Assembly: GCA_903868295.1 (NCBI GenBank)
Contig: CAIPUQ010000283.1
Coordinates: 1 to 9,390, forward strand
Direction: 5' to 3'
DNA length: 9,390 nucleotides
Source of the DNA: an uncultured Roseiflexaceae bacterium
GTDB lineage: Bacteria; Chloroflexota; Chloroflexia; Chloroflexales; Roseiflexaceae
The notes under the pieces: model-generated
Seen by the model: only the letters and a program-made list of their open reading frames with translations
The model's database searches: none
What the model was told of the DNA's origin: nothing
Made by a program: the position numbers and the translations under genes
Shown: positions 1 to 8,200 of the stretch, piece by piece
Numbering within the stretch: position 1 is the first letter of the stretch
Layout of the letters: every line of letters starts with the position of its first letter

Positions 1-641
1 CCGCACTGGTCGATGTGCACAGTGATGCCTTCCACGATAAGTTCTTGGCGGCATTTGGTGAACGGCGTTATGCGGCGGGTGTGGCGTTGATGCAAGACAT
101 CTGGCGGCGCCAGGGGAGTGCCGGCTTATCGGGGATATGGGTCGCCGAGGTGGATGGAGCGGTGGTTGCAACGATTGCGTTGCGCGCGCGCATCACGAGT
201 CGGGCGTTGCCCCTGATCCCGGTCGAGTGGCTGTTCATGCGGGCGTTGGGGATTTGGCGGGCGTTCTATGCGCTGACGATTCTTTCGTTGGTGGATTATC
301 ACATCGGCGCCAACGAAATGTACATCTCGGACGTTGCCGTGCGGCATACCCACCGTCGCCTGGGCATCGCCAGTGCGTTGTTGCACCACGCGGTCGGCGA
401 GGCGCAACGGCTCGCGATTGGTTCGGTGTGTTTATTTGTCAGTGCCAGTAACCCAGCAGCCATTGCGTTGTACCAACGGAGCGGGTATTTGATTGTGGGC
501 AAACGCCAATCGCTGTTCGGATGGTTGGTGCTGGGCAACAGTCAATGGCATCTGATGCGCAAAATGATCCCCCGCAATGTGCCGACGCTGTTTGCGCCGA
601 GCAGCGAACGGACAAATCCCCCCTCACACCTCGTCGAATAA
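1..641 (+). CDS. GNAT family N-acetyltransferase, 5'-truncated by window edge
   Basis: This is the C-terminal part of a GCN5-related N-acetyltransferase, which moves an acetyl group from acetyl-CoA to an amine; the substrate cannot be read from sequence. The frame is open to base 1 with no stop. A GTG at 15 gives 208 residues, but residues A-L-V-D-V continue upstream of it, so the true start probably lies outside the window. Numbering from that GTG, the acetyl-CoA loop (motif A) is R-R-L-G-I-A at about 114-119, after the strand EMYISDVAV. Motif B follows as NPAAIALYQRSGY at about 146-158. A long hydrophobic stretch (about 60-95) sits between the central strands and is larger than in minimal GNATs. 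The end overlaps the convergent photolyase-like gene by 18 bp. The family call is firm, the substrate unknown. Confidence 0.85.
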   Translation, partial: ALVDVHSDAFHDKFLAAFGERRYAAGVALMQDIWRRQGSAGLSGIWVAEVDGAVVATIALRARITSRALPLIPVEWLFMRALGIWRAFYALTILSLVDYHIGANEMYISDVAVRHTHRRLGIASALLHHAVGEAQRLAIGSVCLFVSASNPAAIALYQRSGYLIVGKRQSLFGWLVLGNSQWHLMRKMIPRNVPTLFAPSSERTNPPSHLVE

Positions 642-1070
642 CCCGCGTTGGGTCGGTTTGCGTAGGACATCGCCACGGACACGGGACCAATAGCGCGAAA
701 ACCGTGCGATATCGAGGTCTTTCGGCGCGTCGACAAATGGTTCGTCGGCGAGCACCTCGACCGTGTGCGTCGTGCGCAGATCTGCCACGATGGTCGCAAA
801 GCGTGGGGCTACGGTCGCCATGGTCACAACGCTGTGTGCGTCGTGTAGGCCCGCAAACGCACGTACCTGGGCTGCGACATCGCCGCGATAGATGGCCACA
901 TCGAGGTCGAGCAGACATTCGTACAAAAACACCATCCGTTTGAGACTCAGCCCATAGCCACGCAACACCACATCGTCCCAGACGAATACGGCTGGGGCTG
1001 TGGGATATTGTTGGAAGGCTGCACACTCGCGGCGCAGACAATCGGCATGAATCCAGACAATAGTCGTCAT
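624..1070 (-). CDS. Free-standing photolyase/cryptochrome N-terminal (antenna) domain protein
   Basis: This 148-aa protein resembles the Rossmann-like N-terminal domain of DNA photolyases and cryptochromes, the part that binds the light-harvesting cofactor. It opens with a strand reading IVWIHADCLRRE, then AVFVWDD, then LSLKRMVFLYECLLDL followed by VAIYRGDVAAQV, the usual order of that fold. A half with a lowered-similarity HSVVTMATVAPRF segment follows. The C-terminal FAD-binding catalytic domain (about 300 residues in true photolyases) is absent and the gene ends cleanly, so it cannot itself repair pyrimidine dimers by the classical route. The start overlaps the stop of the PlsC-like gene as ATGA (1067-1070), and a GAGG ribosome site lies 7 nt upstream (complement of 1078-1081), pointing to translational coupling. 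Its role is unknown; partner protein, flavin or pterin sensor, or nucleotide-binding protein are all possible. Confidence 0.65.
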   Translation of the reverse strand: MTTIVWIHADCLRRECAAFQQYPTAPAVFVWDDVVLRGYGLSLKRMVFLYECLLDLDVAIYRGDVAAQVRAFAGLHDAHSVVTMATVAPRFATIVADLRTTHTVEVLADEPFVDAPKDLDIARFSRYWSRVRGDVLRKPTQRGLFDEV

Positions 1071-1930
1071 GGCAGATCCTCGCTCCGTGCCGGCGCGGGT
1101 AACCCGCGGTCACGGCGTTCGTCGCATATGAGTTGATACATCGCCGCCACGACACCGTCATGGGGCGCGACGGCAGCCACCCGGACACGCACCACAGGCG
1201 CGCGAAACCACGGAATGATGAGCTGCAACGTCGCTGCCAGCCATTCGCGGTCACGGCGCACGGGGACCCGTTGAACCCATGGGTGATGGAGCGCGCGGGC
1301 CGATGTTACGCCGCTGACCAACATGGCGACGACGGTGGCGTTGGGTACGGCGCGGCGCAGGATTGCGGGCATGTCGGACCACAGCGGCAGGGTCGCCTGG
1401 GCGTCGTCCAACACCGCAGGATCCGCTTCGATACGACCGGCGGGGAACGTCAGCAGTGCGCCACCCTGGCGCACGTGGCGGACTGCTGCACGCAGGGCAT
1501 GGGCCCTACCGGGACCGGTATCTGGTACTTCGATGAGGTAGGGTGCAAAGCCGGGCATTGCCCGCAGCAGCTGGCGTTCGGCAGCGATGATGCGCACATC
1601 GGCACGACCGATGGTCTGCACGAGTGCTGGGGCATCGACCAGGCCGGGGTGATTGGCCACGCAGATGAGTGGTCCCGTGGGAGGAATGCACGCTGCCCCA
1701 ATGGGCTCGGTAGCACCCGCAATGCGGGTGACGAGGTGCGCACAGGCCGATACGATGCCGACCGTGGCGGCACGTTTGTCTGCCTCGACGAGCGTCTGTG
1801 CCAGCCGGTACGCCGGCCACCATGCCATGGTCCGCACCAGCACACGCCGCAACGGGCGCTGTTGGGCGCCGAATGCGACGACGACGTCATCAAGGTTGTA
1901 GCGTGTTAACGTTGTGCGATGTGCCGGCAT
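1067..1930 (-). CDS. PlsC-like 1-acylglycerol-3-phosphate / lysophospholipid acyltransferase
   Basis: This 287-aa protein belongs to the PlsC acyltransferase family, membrane-associated enzymes that esterify a lysophospholipid or related acceptor with a fatty acyl group. The catalytic H-x4-D motif is NHPGLVD, with His94 and Asp99. The acceptor-binding motif is FPAGRIE at 162-168, where the common Glu after Pro is Ala. A conserved ending of the family core is visible in TVVAMLVSGVTSARALHHP. There is no strong transmembrane helix; weakly hydrophobic stretches occur near 29-45 and 237-252. It is the first gene of a two-gene minus-strand unit and overlaps the photolyase-like gene by four bases. 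The start at 1930 has only a weak GGA about 5 nt upstream; the frame enters from there without another good candidate. Some family members in this size range acylate ornithine or other lipids, so the exact acceptor is uncertain. Confidence 0.82.
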   Translation of the reverse strand: MPAHRTTLTRYNLDDVVVAFGAQQRPLRRVLVRTMAWWPAYRLAQTLVEADKRAATVGIVSACAHLVTRIAGATEPIGAACIPPTGPLICVANHPGLVDAPALVQTIGRADVRIIAAERQLLRAMPGFAPYLIEVPDTGPGRAHALRAAVRHVRQGGALLTFPAGRIEADPAVLDDAQATLPLWSDMPAILRRAVPNATVVAMLVSGVTSARALHHPWVQRVPVRRDREWLAATLQLIIPWFRAPVVRVRVAAVAPHDGVVAAMYQLICDERRDRGLPAPARSEDLP

Positions 1931-2011
1931 GGAGGTCCATTTCTCTTCGTATGCAACATCATTCTACCAAGGGCAGAAGCGGTGCAGAGATGCATCGGGT
2001 GTTTTGCGCAC
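1931..2011 (-). promoter_or_regulatory. Short intergenic leader of the PlsC/photolyase-like unit
   Basis: Read on the minus strand, this gap holds a TAGAAT hexamer (complement of 1961-1966), a fair match to a bacterial -10 element about 30 nt before the PlsC-like start. No convincing -35 hexamer sits 16-18 nt further upstream. The preceding terminator separates this unit from the RCC1 gene, so a promoter must lie near here; the exact hexamer is tentative. Confidence 0.3.
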
Positions 2012-2041
2012 CAAAACCGCACATACCGAGGCATGTGCGGT
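2012..2041 (-). terminator. Rho-independent terminator of first RCC1 gene
   Basis: A perfect 9-bp stem pairs 2016-2024 with 2033-2041 around an 8-nt loop. On the minus strand the stem is followed at once by TTTT. It begins 30 nt after the stop codon of the 996-aa RCC1 gene and lies before the PlsC-like gene, so it should end the RCC1 transcript and insulate the lipid acyltransferase unit. Confidence 0.8.
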
Positions 2042-2070
2042 GTAGATGAGCCTTGTTGAGCACAGAAGCA

Positions 2071-5061
2071 CTATGGCGTCGGGGTACGCGTCTGCGTCAT
2101 TGTCCGGGTCGGGCTGAGGGTCTTGGTTGGACTCTTGGTGCGTGATGGGCTGAGGGTGCGGGTCGGAGTCAGTGTTTTGGTGGGTGTCGGGGTGACGGTG
2201 CTGGGGATGATGCTGCCGAGGCGCACATAGGGCAAAAAATCGCCCATGGTTGCATCTGGGTATTCGCCCCAGCTTGCCTCGGTAGTGCCGAGGCCGAGCT
2301 GTCCGTGTGCGTTCGCTCCCCAACATTTGAGGGCGGAACTCGGCTTCAAAATCGCACAACGGAAGTTGTTGCCGACACTGACAGAACCGATGGTCACATT
2401 TGTGCCCAGGTCGATTGCGGGCAGATTATCGCCCATCTCACCGGTTGCATTGCCCCAGATGGTATCGGTTGTGCTCATACCAATGCCCAGATTGGCATCG
2501 GAATTGTCGCCCCAACACTTGAGCGAATCGTCGTCGAGGAGCGCACAAAAACTAAATCCCTTTCCTCCATATATACGTTTGGCTGTGTGTCCACTGCCCA
2601 GATCGATTGCGGCCAGGGCAGCTATTTCACCGGGGGAATCACCGCGATGCAGCGCATCACCCGTCCCCAACGCCCCGTACGCATTGAATCCCCAACAGCG
2701 CACCGTGCCATCATCGAAGCGCGCACAGGTTGAGCCCTCTGCACCCGCGAGTTCAACGGGGGTCAAATCAGCAGAAAAAGGAACAACGGGCAGATTGTCA
2801 CCCATCAACCCGACGCCGTCGCCACGGTTGACGGTGTCGCCAATACCCAACTGGCCTACTACGTTATAGCCCCAGCATTTGATGGATGCGTTGTCTAACA
2901 ATGCGCAGATTCCATACCGATGATTCGCCATGCTGATAACGGTTCGATCCGTGCCGACGTCGACAGGTACCAATGCAGTGCCCATTTCGTCTGGAACATC
3001 GCCGATGTTGTCGGTCGAACCATTGCCCAATTGACCGTGGTTGTTTTGACCCCAACAGACGACGGTCGCGTTATCGAGCAAAGCACAGCTGAACACTTCA
3101 CCCAAAGACAGGGAGACTGCAGTTCTGTCCGTCCCCAGGTCGACGTAAGGGAGATTCTCTCCCATTTCACTGCTCGCATCACCGCGATGGTTGGTGTCGC
3201 CGAGGCCGAGTTCACCAGAGACATTTGAACCCCAACACTTCACGCGTCCAGTGGTGGTAATTGCACAGGTATGTGCAAAGCCTGCATAGATTTTGCGTGC
3301 GATAACTCCGGTACCGAGATTGACTGCGGGGAGGGAGTTCCCCATTTCGCCGCCTGCATCACCACGACTGAAAGTGTCGCCAAGTCCGAGTTGGCCGGCA
3401 TCATTCATCCCCCAACACTTGACCACCGAGCTGGCCAGGATAGCACAGGAGTGACTATGCCCGCTGGCTACTGCAGCGACACGCGATACATAGCCGTCCG
3501 GCGTGCGCGTGGGTGTCTTGGACCTGGTGGGTGTTTTCGTTTTCGTTTTCGTTTTGCTCCGGGTTGGGGTCTTGCTGCGGGTGTATGTTTTCGAGGCAGT
3601 GCGCGTCGCGGTGGGCGTACGGGTCTGCGTCGGGGTACTCGTGTCGACCGGGGTGTTGGACGCGGTCGGGGTGTCTGTGTCAACCGGGGTGTTGGTCGCA
3701 GTAGGGGTGACTCCGTCGAGGTCGACGAGGGGGAGGTTATCCCCCATCGCGGACGCATCACCTCCGCGATTAATTGTATCACCATAGCCCAATTTACCGT
3801 TTTGCCCATGGCCGAAACATTTGATGTTCGTCGAGCTCAATATCTGACAGCTGTGTGCTGCACCCATCGCCACCGCAGTTACCTGTATCCCTGTACCGAG
3901 GTTGACGGCAGCGAGTGCTGCCATTTCACCTGCAGAATCACCAATATTTCCACCGCCCTGGCCCAAGTTGTTCAATTGATTTGAACCCCAACATTTGAGG
4001 GTCCCATTATCGAGGACGGCACAGGTATAGTCGAGATCACCACGTTTACACGCTGCAACTGCAACTGCGGTTCTACCCGAGCCGAGGTTGATCGCGGGCA
4101 AGGAATCACCCATTTCGCCACTGCCATCGCCGATGTTTGCTGTCGTGTCTTGCCCTAATTGGCCAGACGCGTTGAATCCCCAACACTTGAGGCTCCCGTT
4201 GTCGAGTATGGCACAGGTGTGGTACGAACCAGCTGCAATGGTTTTGGCAGTACGACCAGTGCCGAGATTGACAACCGCAGCTTCTCCAATGTTCGGATAC
4301 ACCAGACTAGCCGTATTCCCCAATCCGAGTTGGCCGTAGGTATTCGCGCCCCAACATTTGACGGTATCATTGTCGAGTATTGCGCATGCGTGCTGCCGCC
4401 CGGCTGAAATAGCCTTGGCGGTGCGACCCGCACCCAGGTTGACGGCGGGCAGATTCGTCCCCATCGTGTCGCTCGACATTCCATGCCAGCCATCAGCGCC
4501 GGTTTGGCCTACGTCGTTTACCCCCCAACATTTGACCTGACTAGTATTCAGGATTGCACATGTAAATTGATAGCCAGCACTGAGCGAAGTGGCATAGTCC
4601 GTACTTAAGTCCACTGCAATCAGGGAACTCCCCATCTCACCACTGTTGTCGCCGATGTTTGATCTGCTACCGTTTCCTAATGTGCCCCAAAAATTTTCGC
4701 CCCAACAGACAGTCGAATTGTCGTTCCGGATTGCACAGGTATGCCCGTACCCCGCACTGATGTATTTGGCCGTCTGATCGAGGTCGACGGCAGGGAGGCC
4801 TGCGCCGGTTTCGCTCACGGCATCACCATAACTATTGGTGTTACCCAACCCCAATTGTCCGTTGTTATTAGCCCCCCAGCATTTGACGACGCCCGTCGTC
4901 AGCATTGCGCAGGAGTGATCACTGCCCAGCGAAATCTGCGTCGACCGACTGAGTCGCGGCGCAGCGGCGATACGTGCGTCGAACGACTGCGGCCGGAGTG
5001 CGACAACGCAGCAGGCCACGATGATAAACACGGAAAAGACTGCCAGCGAGAGTCTACGCAT
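2071..5061 (-). CDS. Secreted twin-propeller RCC1-repeat protein (paralog 1)
   Basis: This 996-aa protein has no recognisable enzyme domain. Residues 1-21 (MRRLSLAVF... to VVA) form a basic, then hydrophobic export signal or membrane anchor. Residues about 42-450 are seven RCC1-type repeats of about 58-62 residues with consensus HTCAILDNGTVKCWGxNxxGQLG followed by an acidic loop ending GEMGDxLPAVDLGTGRTA. Seven such repeats fold as a seven-bladed beta-propeller in RCC1. A basic Thr/Pro linker (451-522) leads to a second set of seven repeats (about 528-950), then a Thr/Ser/Pro tail (953-996). Each blade has one C-x9-C pair (C-x10-C in the last), fitting disulfides outside the cytoplasm; Cys338 is an extra one. 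A GGAG ribosome site (complement of 5069-5072) sits 7 nt before the ATG. The ligand is unknown; binding or adhesion is more likely than the nucleotide-exchange role of eukaryotic RCC1. Confidence 0.9.
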   Translation of the reverse strand: MRRLSLAVFSVFIIVACCVVALRPQSFDARIAAAPRLSRSTQISLGSDHSCAMLTTGVVKCWGANNNGQLGLGNTNSYGDAVSETGAGLPAVDLDQTAKYISAGYGHTCAIRNDNSTVCWGENFWGTLGNGSRSNIGDNSGEMGSSLIAVDLSTDYATSLSAGYQFTCAILNTSQVKCWGVNDVGQTGADGWHGMSSDTMGTNLPAVNLGAGRTAKAISAGRQHACAILDNDTVKCWGANTYGQLGLGNTASLVYPNIGEAAVVNLGTGRTAKTIAAGSYHTCAILDNGSLKCWGFNASGQLGQDTTANIGDGSGEMGDSLPAINLGSGRTAVAVAACKRGDLDYTCAVLDNGTLKCWGSNQLNNLGQGGGNIGDSAGEMAALAAVNLGTGIQVTAVAMGAAHSCQILSSTNIKCFGHGQNGKLGYGDTINRGGDASAMGDNLPLVDLDGVTPTATNTPVDTDTPTASNTPVDTSTPTQTRTPTATRTASKTYTRSKTPTRSKTKTKTKTPTRSKTPTRTPDGYVSRVAAVASGHSHSCAILASSVVKCWGMNDAGQLGLGDTFSRGDAGGEMGNSLPAVNLGTGVIARKIYAGFAHTCAITTTGRVKCWGSNVSGELGLGDTNHRGDASSEMGENLPYVDLGTDRTAVSLSLGEVFSCALLDNATVVCWGQNNHGQLGNGSTDNIGDVPDEMGTALVPVDVGTDRTVISMANHRYGICALLDNASIKCWGYNVVGQLGIGDTVNRGDGVGLMGDNLPVVPFSADLTPVELAGAEGSTCARFDDGTVRCWGFNAYGALGTGDALHRGDSPGEIAALAAIDLGSGHTAKRIYGGKGFSFCALLDDDSLKCWGDNSDANLGIGMSTTDTIWGNATGEMGDNLPAIDLGTNVTIGSVSVGNNFRCAILKPSSALKCWGANAHGQLGLGTTEASWGEYPDATMGDFLPYVRLGSIIPSTVTPTPTKTLTPTRTLSPSRTKSPTKTLSPTRTMTQTRTPTP
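2074..2205 (-). repeat. Basic Thr/Ser/Pro C-terminal tail, paralog 1
   Basis: This encodes residues 953-996, a low-complexity tail made of TPT, TRT, SPSRT and SPTKT units. It contains Lys and Arg but no Asp or Glu, so it is strongly positive. There is no LPxTG-like motif or hydrophobic anchor after it. Paralogs 2 and 3 end in the same style, with the core LSPSRTKSPTKTLSP shared by paralogs 1 and 2. Confidence 0.85.
3496..3711 (-). repeat. Inter-propeller Thr/Pro/Lys linker with hexanucleotide repeat, paralog 1
   Basis: This encodes residues 451-522 between the two propellers. The first half is uncharged or acidic (TNTPVDT repeated), the second half strongly basic (TRSKTPTRSKTKTKTKT). The KTKTKTKT part is written by nearly four copies of the hexamer GTTTTC on the + strand (3533-3555), a small microsatellite that could change length by slippage in whole codon pairs without breaking the frame. 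Confidence 0.85.
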
Positions 5062-5153
5062 ATTTCTGCTCCAAAAGACGAGATAACAATCTTTCTATAT
5101 ATTATTCTTTGCTTCTCTACAAATTCTCTACATACAATCTTTACTTTTGCACA
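5062..5153 (-). promoter_or_regulatory. AT-rich promoter region of paralog 1 with paired direct repeats
   Basis: The 92 bases between the terminator of paralog 2 and the start of paralog 1 are strongly AT-rich compared with the flanking genes. Read on the minus strand there is an AATAATATATAG stretch suitable for a -10 region, with TTGTAG 17 nt upstream of TATAGA as a possible -35. Two exact copies of TTCTCTACA (+ strand 5113-5121 and 5124-5132) are spaced by 11 bp, about one helical turn, as expected for a regulator binding tandemly. Which hexamers act is not certain. Confidence 0.45.
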
Positions 5154-5183
5154 GAAAACCACACGCGGCAAACCGCGTGTGGT
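5154..5183 (-). terminator. Rho-independent terminator of second RCC1 gene
   Basis: A perfect 11-bp, GC-rich stem pairs 5158-5168 with 5173-5183 around a four-base loop. On the minus strand it runs directly into TTTT. It starts 43 nt after the stop codon of the 1012-aa gene and just before the promoter region of the 996-aa gene, so the two paralogs are probably transcribed separately. Confidence 0.88.
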
Positions 5184-5225
5184 GGGTGGTTTCGTTCTTC
5201 TGCTCGGAAAAATCTGCCTGTTTTT

Positions 5226-8200
5226 CTATGGAATAGGCGTAGCAGACGCGGTTGCCGTGCGAGTGGCTGTTTTGGTTGGACTGAGCGTCTTGGTCGGGCT
5301 CTTGGTGCGTGATGGGCTGAGTGTACGCGTGTACGTCTTGGTTTTGGTGGGTGTCGGTGTGACCGTGCTTGGAACAATAGCTCCCAATCGCAAGATAGGA
5401 AGATAATCGCCCATGGTCGCATCAGGGTATTCGCCCCAGGCGGCGTAGGTGGATTCGTGCCCGAGTTGACCCGCGTCGTTCAATCCCCAACACTTAACGG
5501 CGGTGCTGTATTTCAAGATTGCACAGCGAAACAAGCTACCGGCACTCAGCGTGGTAACGGTTACGCCAGTGCCGAGGTCGATTGTTGGTAAGGAGTCGCC
5601 CATCTCGCCCGCCGCATTACCCCATTTTGTATCGCCAGAACTGATACCAATCCCGAGATTTGCATCACTATTGGAACCCCAACACTTGAGCGCATCATCA
5701 TCGAGGATGACGCAAAACCCTGAGTATGCGGATCCAAAAACGCGCTTCGCCGTGTGTCCGCTGCCGAGGTCAATCGCAGTCAGGGCAGCTAATTCGCCGG
5801 TGTCATTACCTTGAATACTACTGTCACCATTCCCCAAATCGGCGTTATCACCGCGCCCCCAACAGCGGATTGTCCCATTATCGAATCGAGCACACACATT
5901 GTATGAACTCGTTGCCAATTCCACGGGAGTTAGATCAGCGGCAAAGGGAAGCGCAAGAAGGTAATCGCCCATTTCACTGGAATTGTCGCCGCGTGAGGCA
6001 GTATCACCCAGTCCAAGCTGACCCGCATTGTTTTCACCCCAGCATTTGATGGTTGCGTTATCCAAGATGGCGCAGACACTGTAGGCACTCGCAACAACGG
6101 ACAGCGCCGTACGCCCCGTCCCGAGGTCGACCGCTACGAGTGCATCGCCCATTTCACCGGAATTATCCCCGATGGTATCGGTCGAACCGATACCCAATTG
6201 CCCGTTGTCATTCGTTCCCCAGCAAACTACTGAACCCGTCGTAAGCAACGCGCAGGTTATTCGGCTGCCGATTGTGAGTTCGGTTGCGGTCATGCCGCTG
6301 CCCAGGTTGACAAATGGGAGTGCATCGCCCATCTCACCAAAAGCATCACCACGATTGTCCGCATCACCGATGCCGAGTTGCCCTGCATCATTCTGACCCC
6401 AACACTTCACCTGGTTTGTCGTTGTCAGTACACACGTGTGACTACTCCCTGCGTATATTTTCTTCGCAATCACTCCCGTGCCCAGATCGACTGATGGTAA
6501 CGCATTGGCCATCTCGCCGACGGCATCCCCTCGTGTGGCTGTATTTCCAGCGCCGAGTTGCCCATTATCATTGAGTCCCCAGCACTTGACCACGGAACTC
6601 GCCAACAGTGCACAGGTGTGCACTGCCCCACTAGCGATGAGTTGGACGCGCGATACATAGCCGACCGGTGTACGGGTGGGTGTCTTGGACTTGGTGGGTG
6701 TTCTGGTTTTGGTTTTCGTTTTGCTGCGGGTGGGGGTCTTGCTCCGGGTGAGGGTTCGCGTTACCGTGGAATAGACCGTCGCAGTAGGCGTCGCCGTATC
6801 GGTGCTGGTGTTCGTAGGCGTGCCCGTTTCGGTCACCGTGCTGGTGATCGTAGCGGTGTTCGTTTCGGTCGCTGTGTACGTCGATGTCGGCGTCGCGACA
6901 ATTCCGTCGAGATCAACAATCGGAATGGTTTCGCCAGTAAAACCGCCGTTCCCCCAATTGATACCACTCCCGTCACCGAGTTTGCCATTGTTCGTATGCC
7001 CGAAGCATTTCACATTGGTCGATGTCAGAAGCACACAGGTATGCGCGGCGCCGACGCTGACATGCGATACCAATTGACCGACCCCCAGTTCGACCGCCGC
7101 TAGCGATTCCATGCTGTCGACGACATCACCACGATTCATGCTGTCACCCTGTCCGAGTTGTGACATATCGTTTGCACCCCAGCATTTGAGCGACGCGTTA
7201 TCGAGTACGGCGCAGGTGTAGTCGCGGTCACCGCGCACAGAGACGCGCATCGAGAGTGCCTTCCGGCCTTCCCCGAGGAAGATGGTCTGTAATGCGTCAC
7301 CCATTTCGCCAGGATCATCGCCGATACTGGTGATTGCGTTTATCCCGAGCTGTCCATTCGCATTGAATCCCCAACATACCAATGCGCCCGTGTCCAAAAT
7401 CACACAGGTTTCGTATGCTCCTGCGGTGATTGCCGTTGCGGTGCGACCTGTGCCTAGGTCAACGGATACCAACGTATCGCCGAGATTTGGGCTTGTGCGG
7501 GAGATTTTGTCACCGTAGCCGAGTTGCCCGTGGGTATTCGCGCCCCAACATTTGACTGCATGGGTGTCGAGGAGTGCGCAACTATGTTCTCGTCCCGTTG
7601 CAACTGCAAGGGCTGTTCGACCAGTACCCAGATTAACTGCTGCCAGGTTTGCGCCCATTTGCCCGCTCGCTGAACCGTGATTGCCGGTGACCCCGAGTTG
7701 GCCAGCGCTGTTGTTCCCCCAACACTTAACCTCGCCGGTTGCCAGGATGGCGCAGCTGTGATCGGCACCCGCACTCAAAGCGGTTGCATAACTCGTCCCA
7801 AAATCGACGGCAACGAGGGCCGCCCCCATTTCATCAGATGTATCACCCTTGAAGATCGTACTGCCGATGCCTAATTGGCCAGCGCTGTTTGCACCCCAGC
7901 AGACCGTCGTGTCATCGGCACGAATGGTGCAGGTGAACGCCCCGCCACTACTGAGCACTTTGACCGATTGATTGACATCGACTGCCGGCAACGCTGCGCC
8001 CATTTCGGCTGCGCTGTCGCCATAGTCATTGGTATTGCCATAGCCTAACTGACCAGACCCATTTGCGCCCCAGCACTTCAATACTCCTGTAGTCAGGAGT
8101 GCACAGGTGTGGTCACCACCCGCCGAAAGCTGTGTCGAACGACTCAAGCGCAATTGCGCAGTCACCGTCGGTGCCTGCGGACGCCACACCCATGCACCAC

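Noticed and set aside
439..1254. Minus-strand 271-aa frame across GNAT, photolyase-like and PlsC genes
   Set aside because: It crosses three genes that each show clear family motifs in other frames. Its own protein is Arg/Cys/Ser-rich with no domain.
1133..1909. + strand 258-aa frame opposite the PlsC-like gene
   Set aside because: It is the antisense shadow of the acyltransferase, whose H-x4-D and FPAGRIE motifs define the coding strand.
3496..3711. CRISPR-like or transposon-related repeat
   Set aside because: The repeats are in-frame low-complexity codons with no constant spacer length, no direct-repeat/unique-spacer alternation and no transposase nearby.
3271..3984. Long + strand open frame (237 aa) opposite paralog 1
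   Set aside because: It lies wholly antisense to well-conserved RCC1 blades and the linker. Its odd Gly/Arg/Phe-rich stretch is just the complement of the Thr/Lys repeat codons.
2071..5061. Sortase (LPxTG) or other known C-terminal anchor on the RCC1 proteins
   Set aside because: The tails end in Thr/Pro residues with no LPxTG, no hydrophobic segment and no terminal basic cluster after one.
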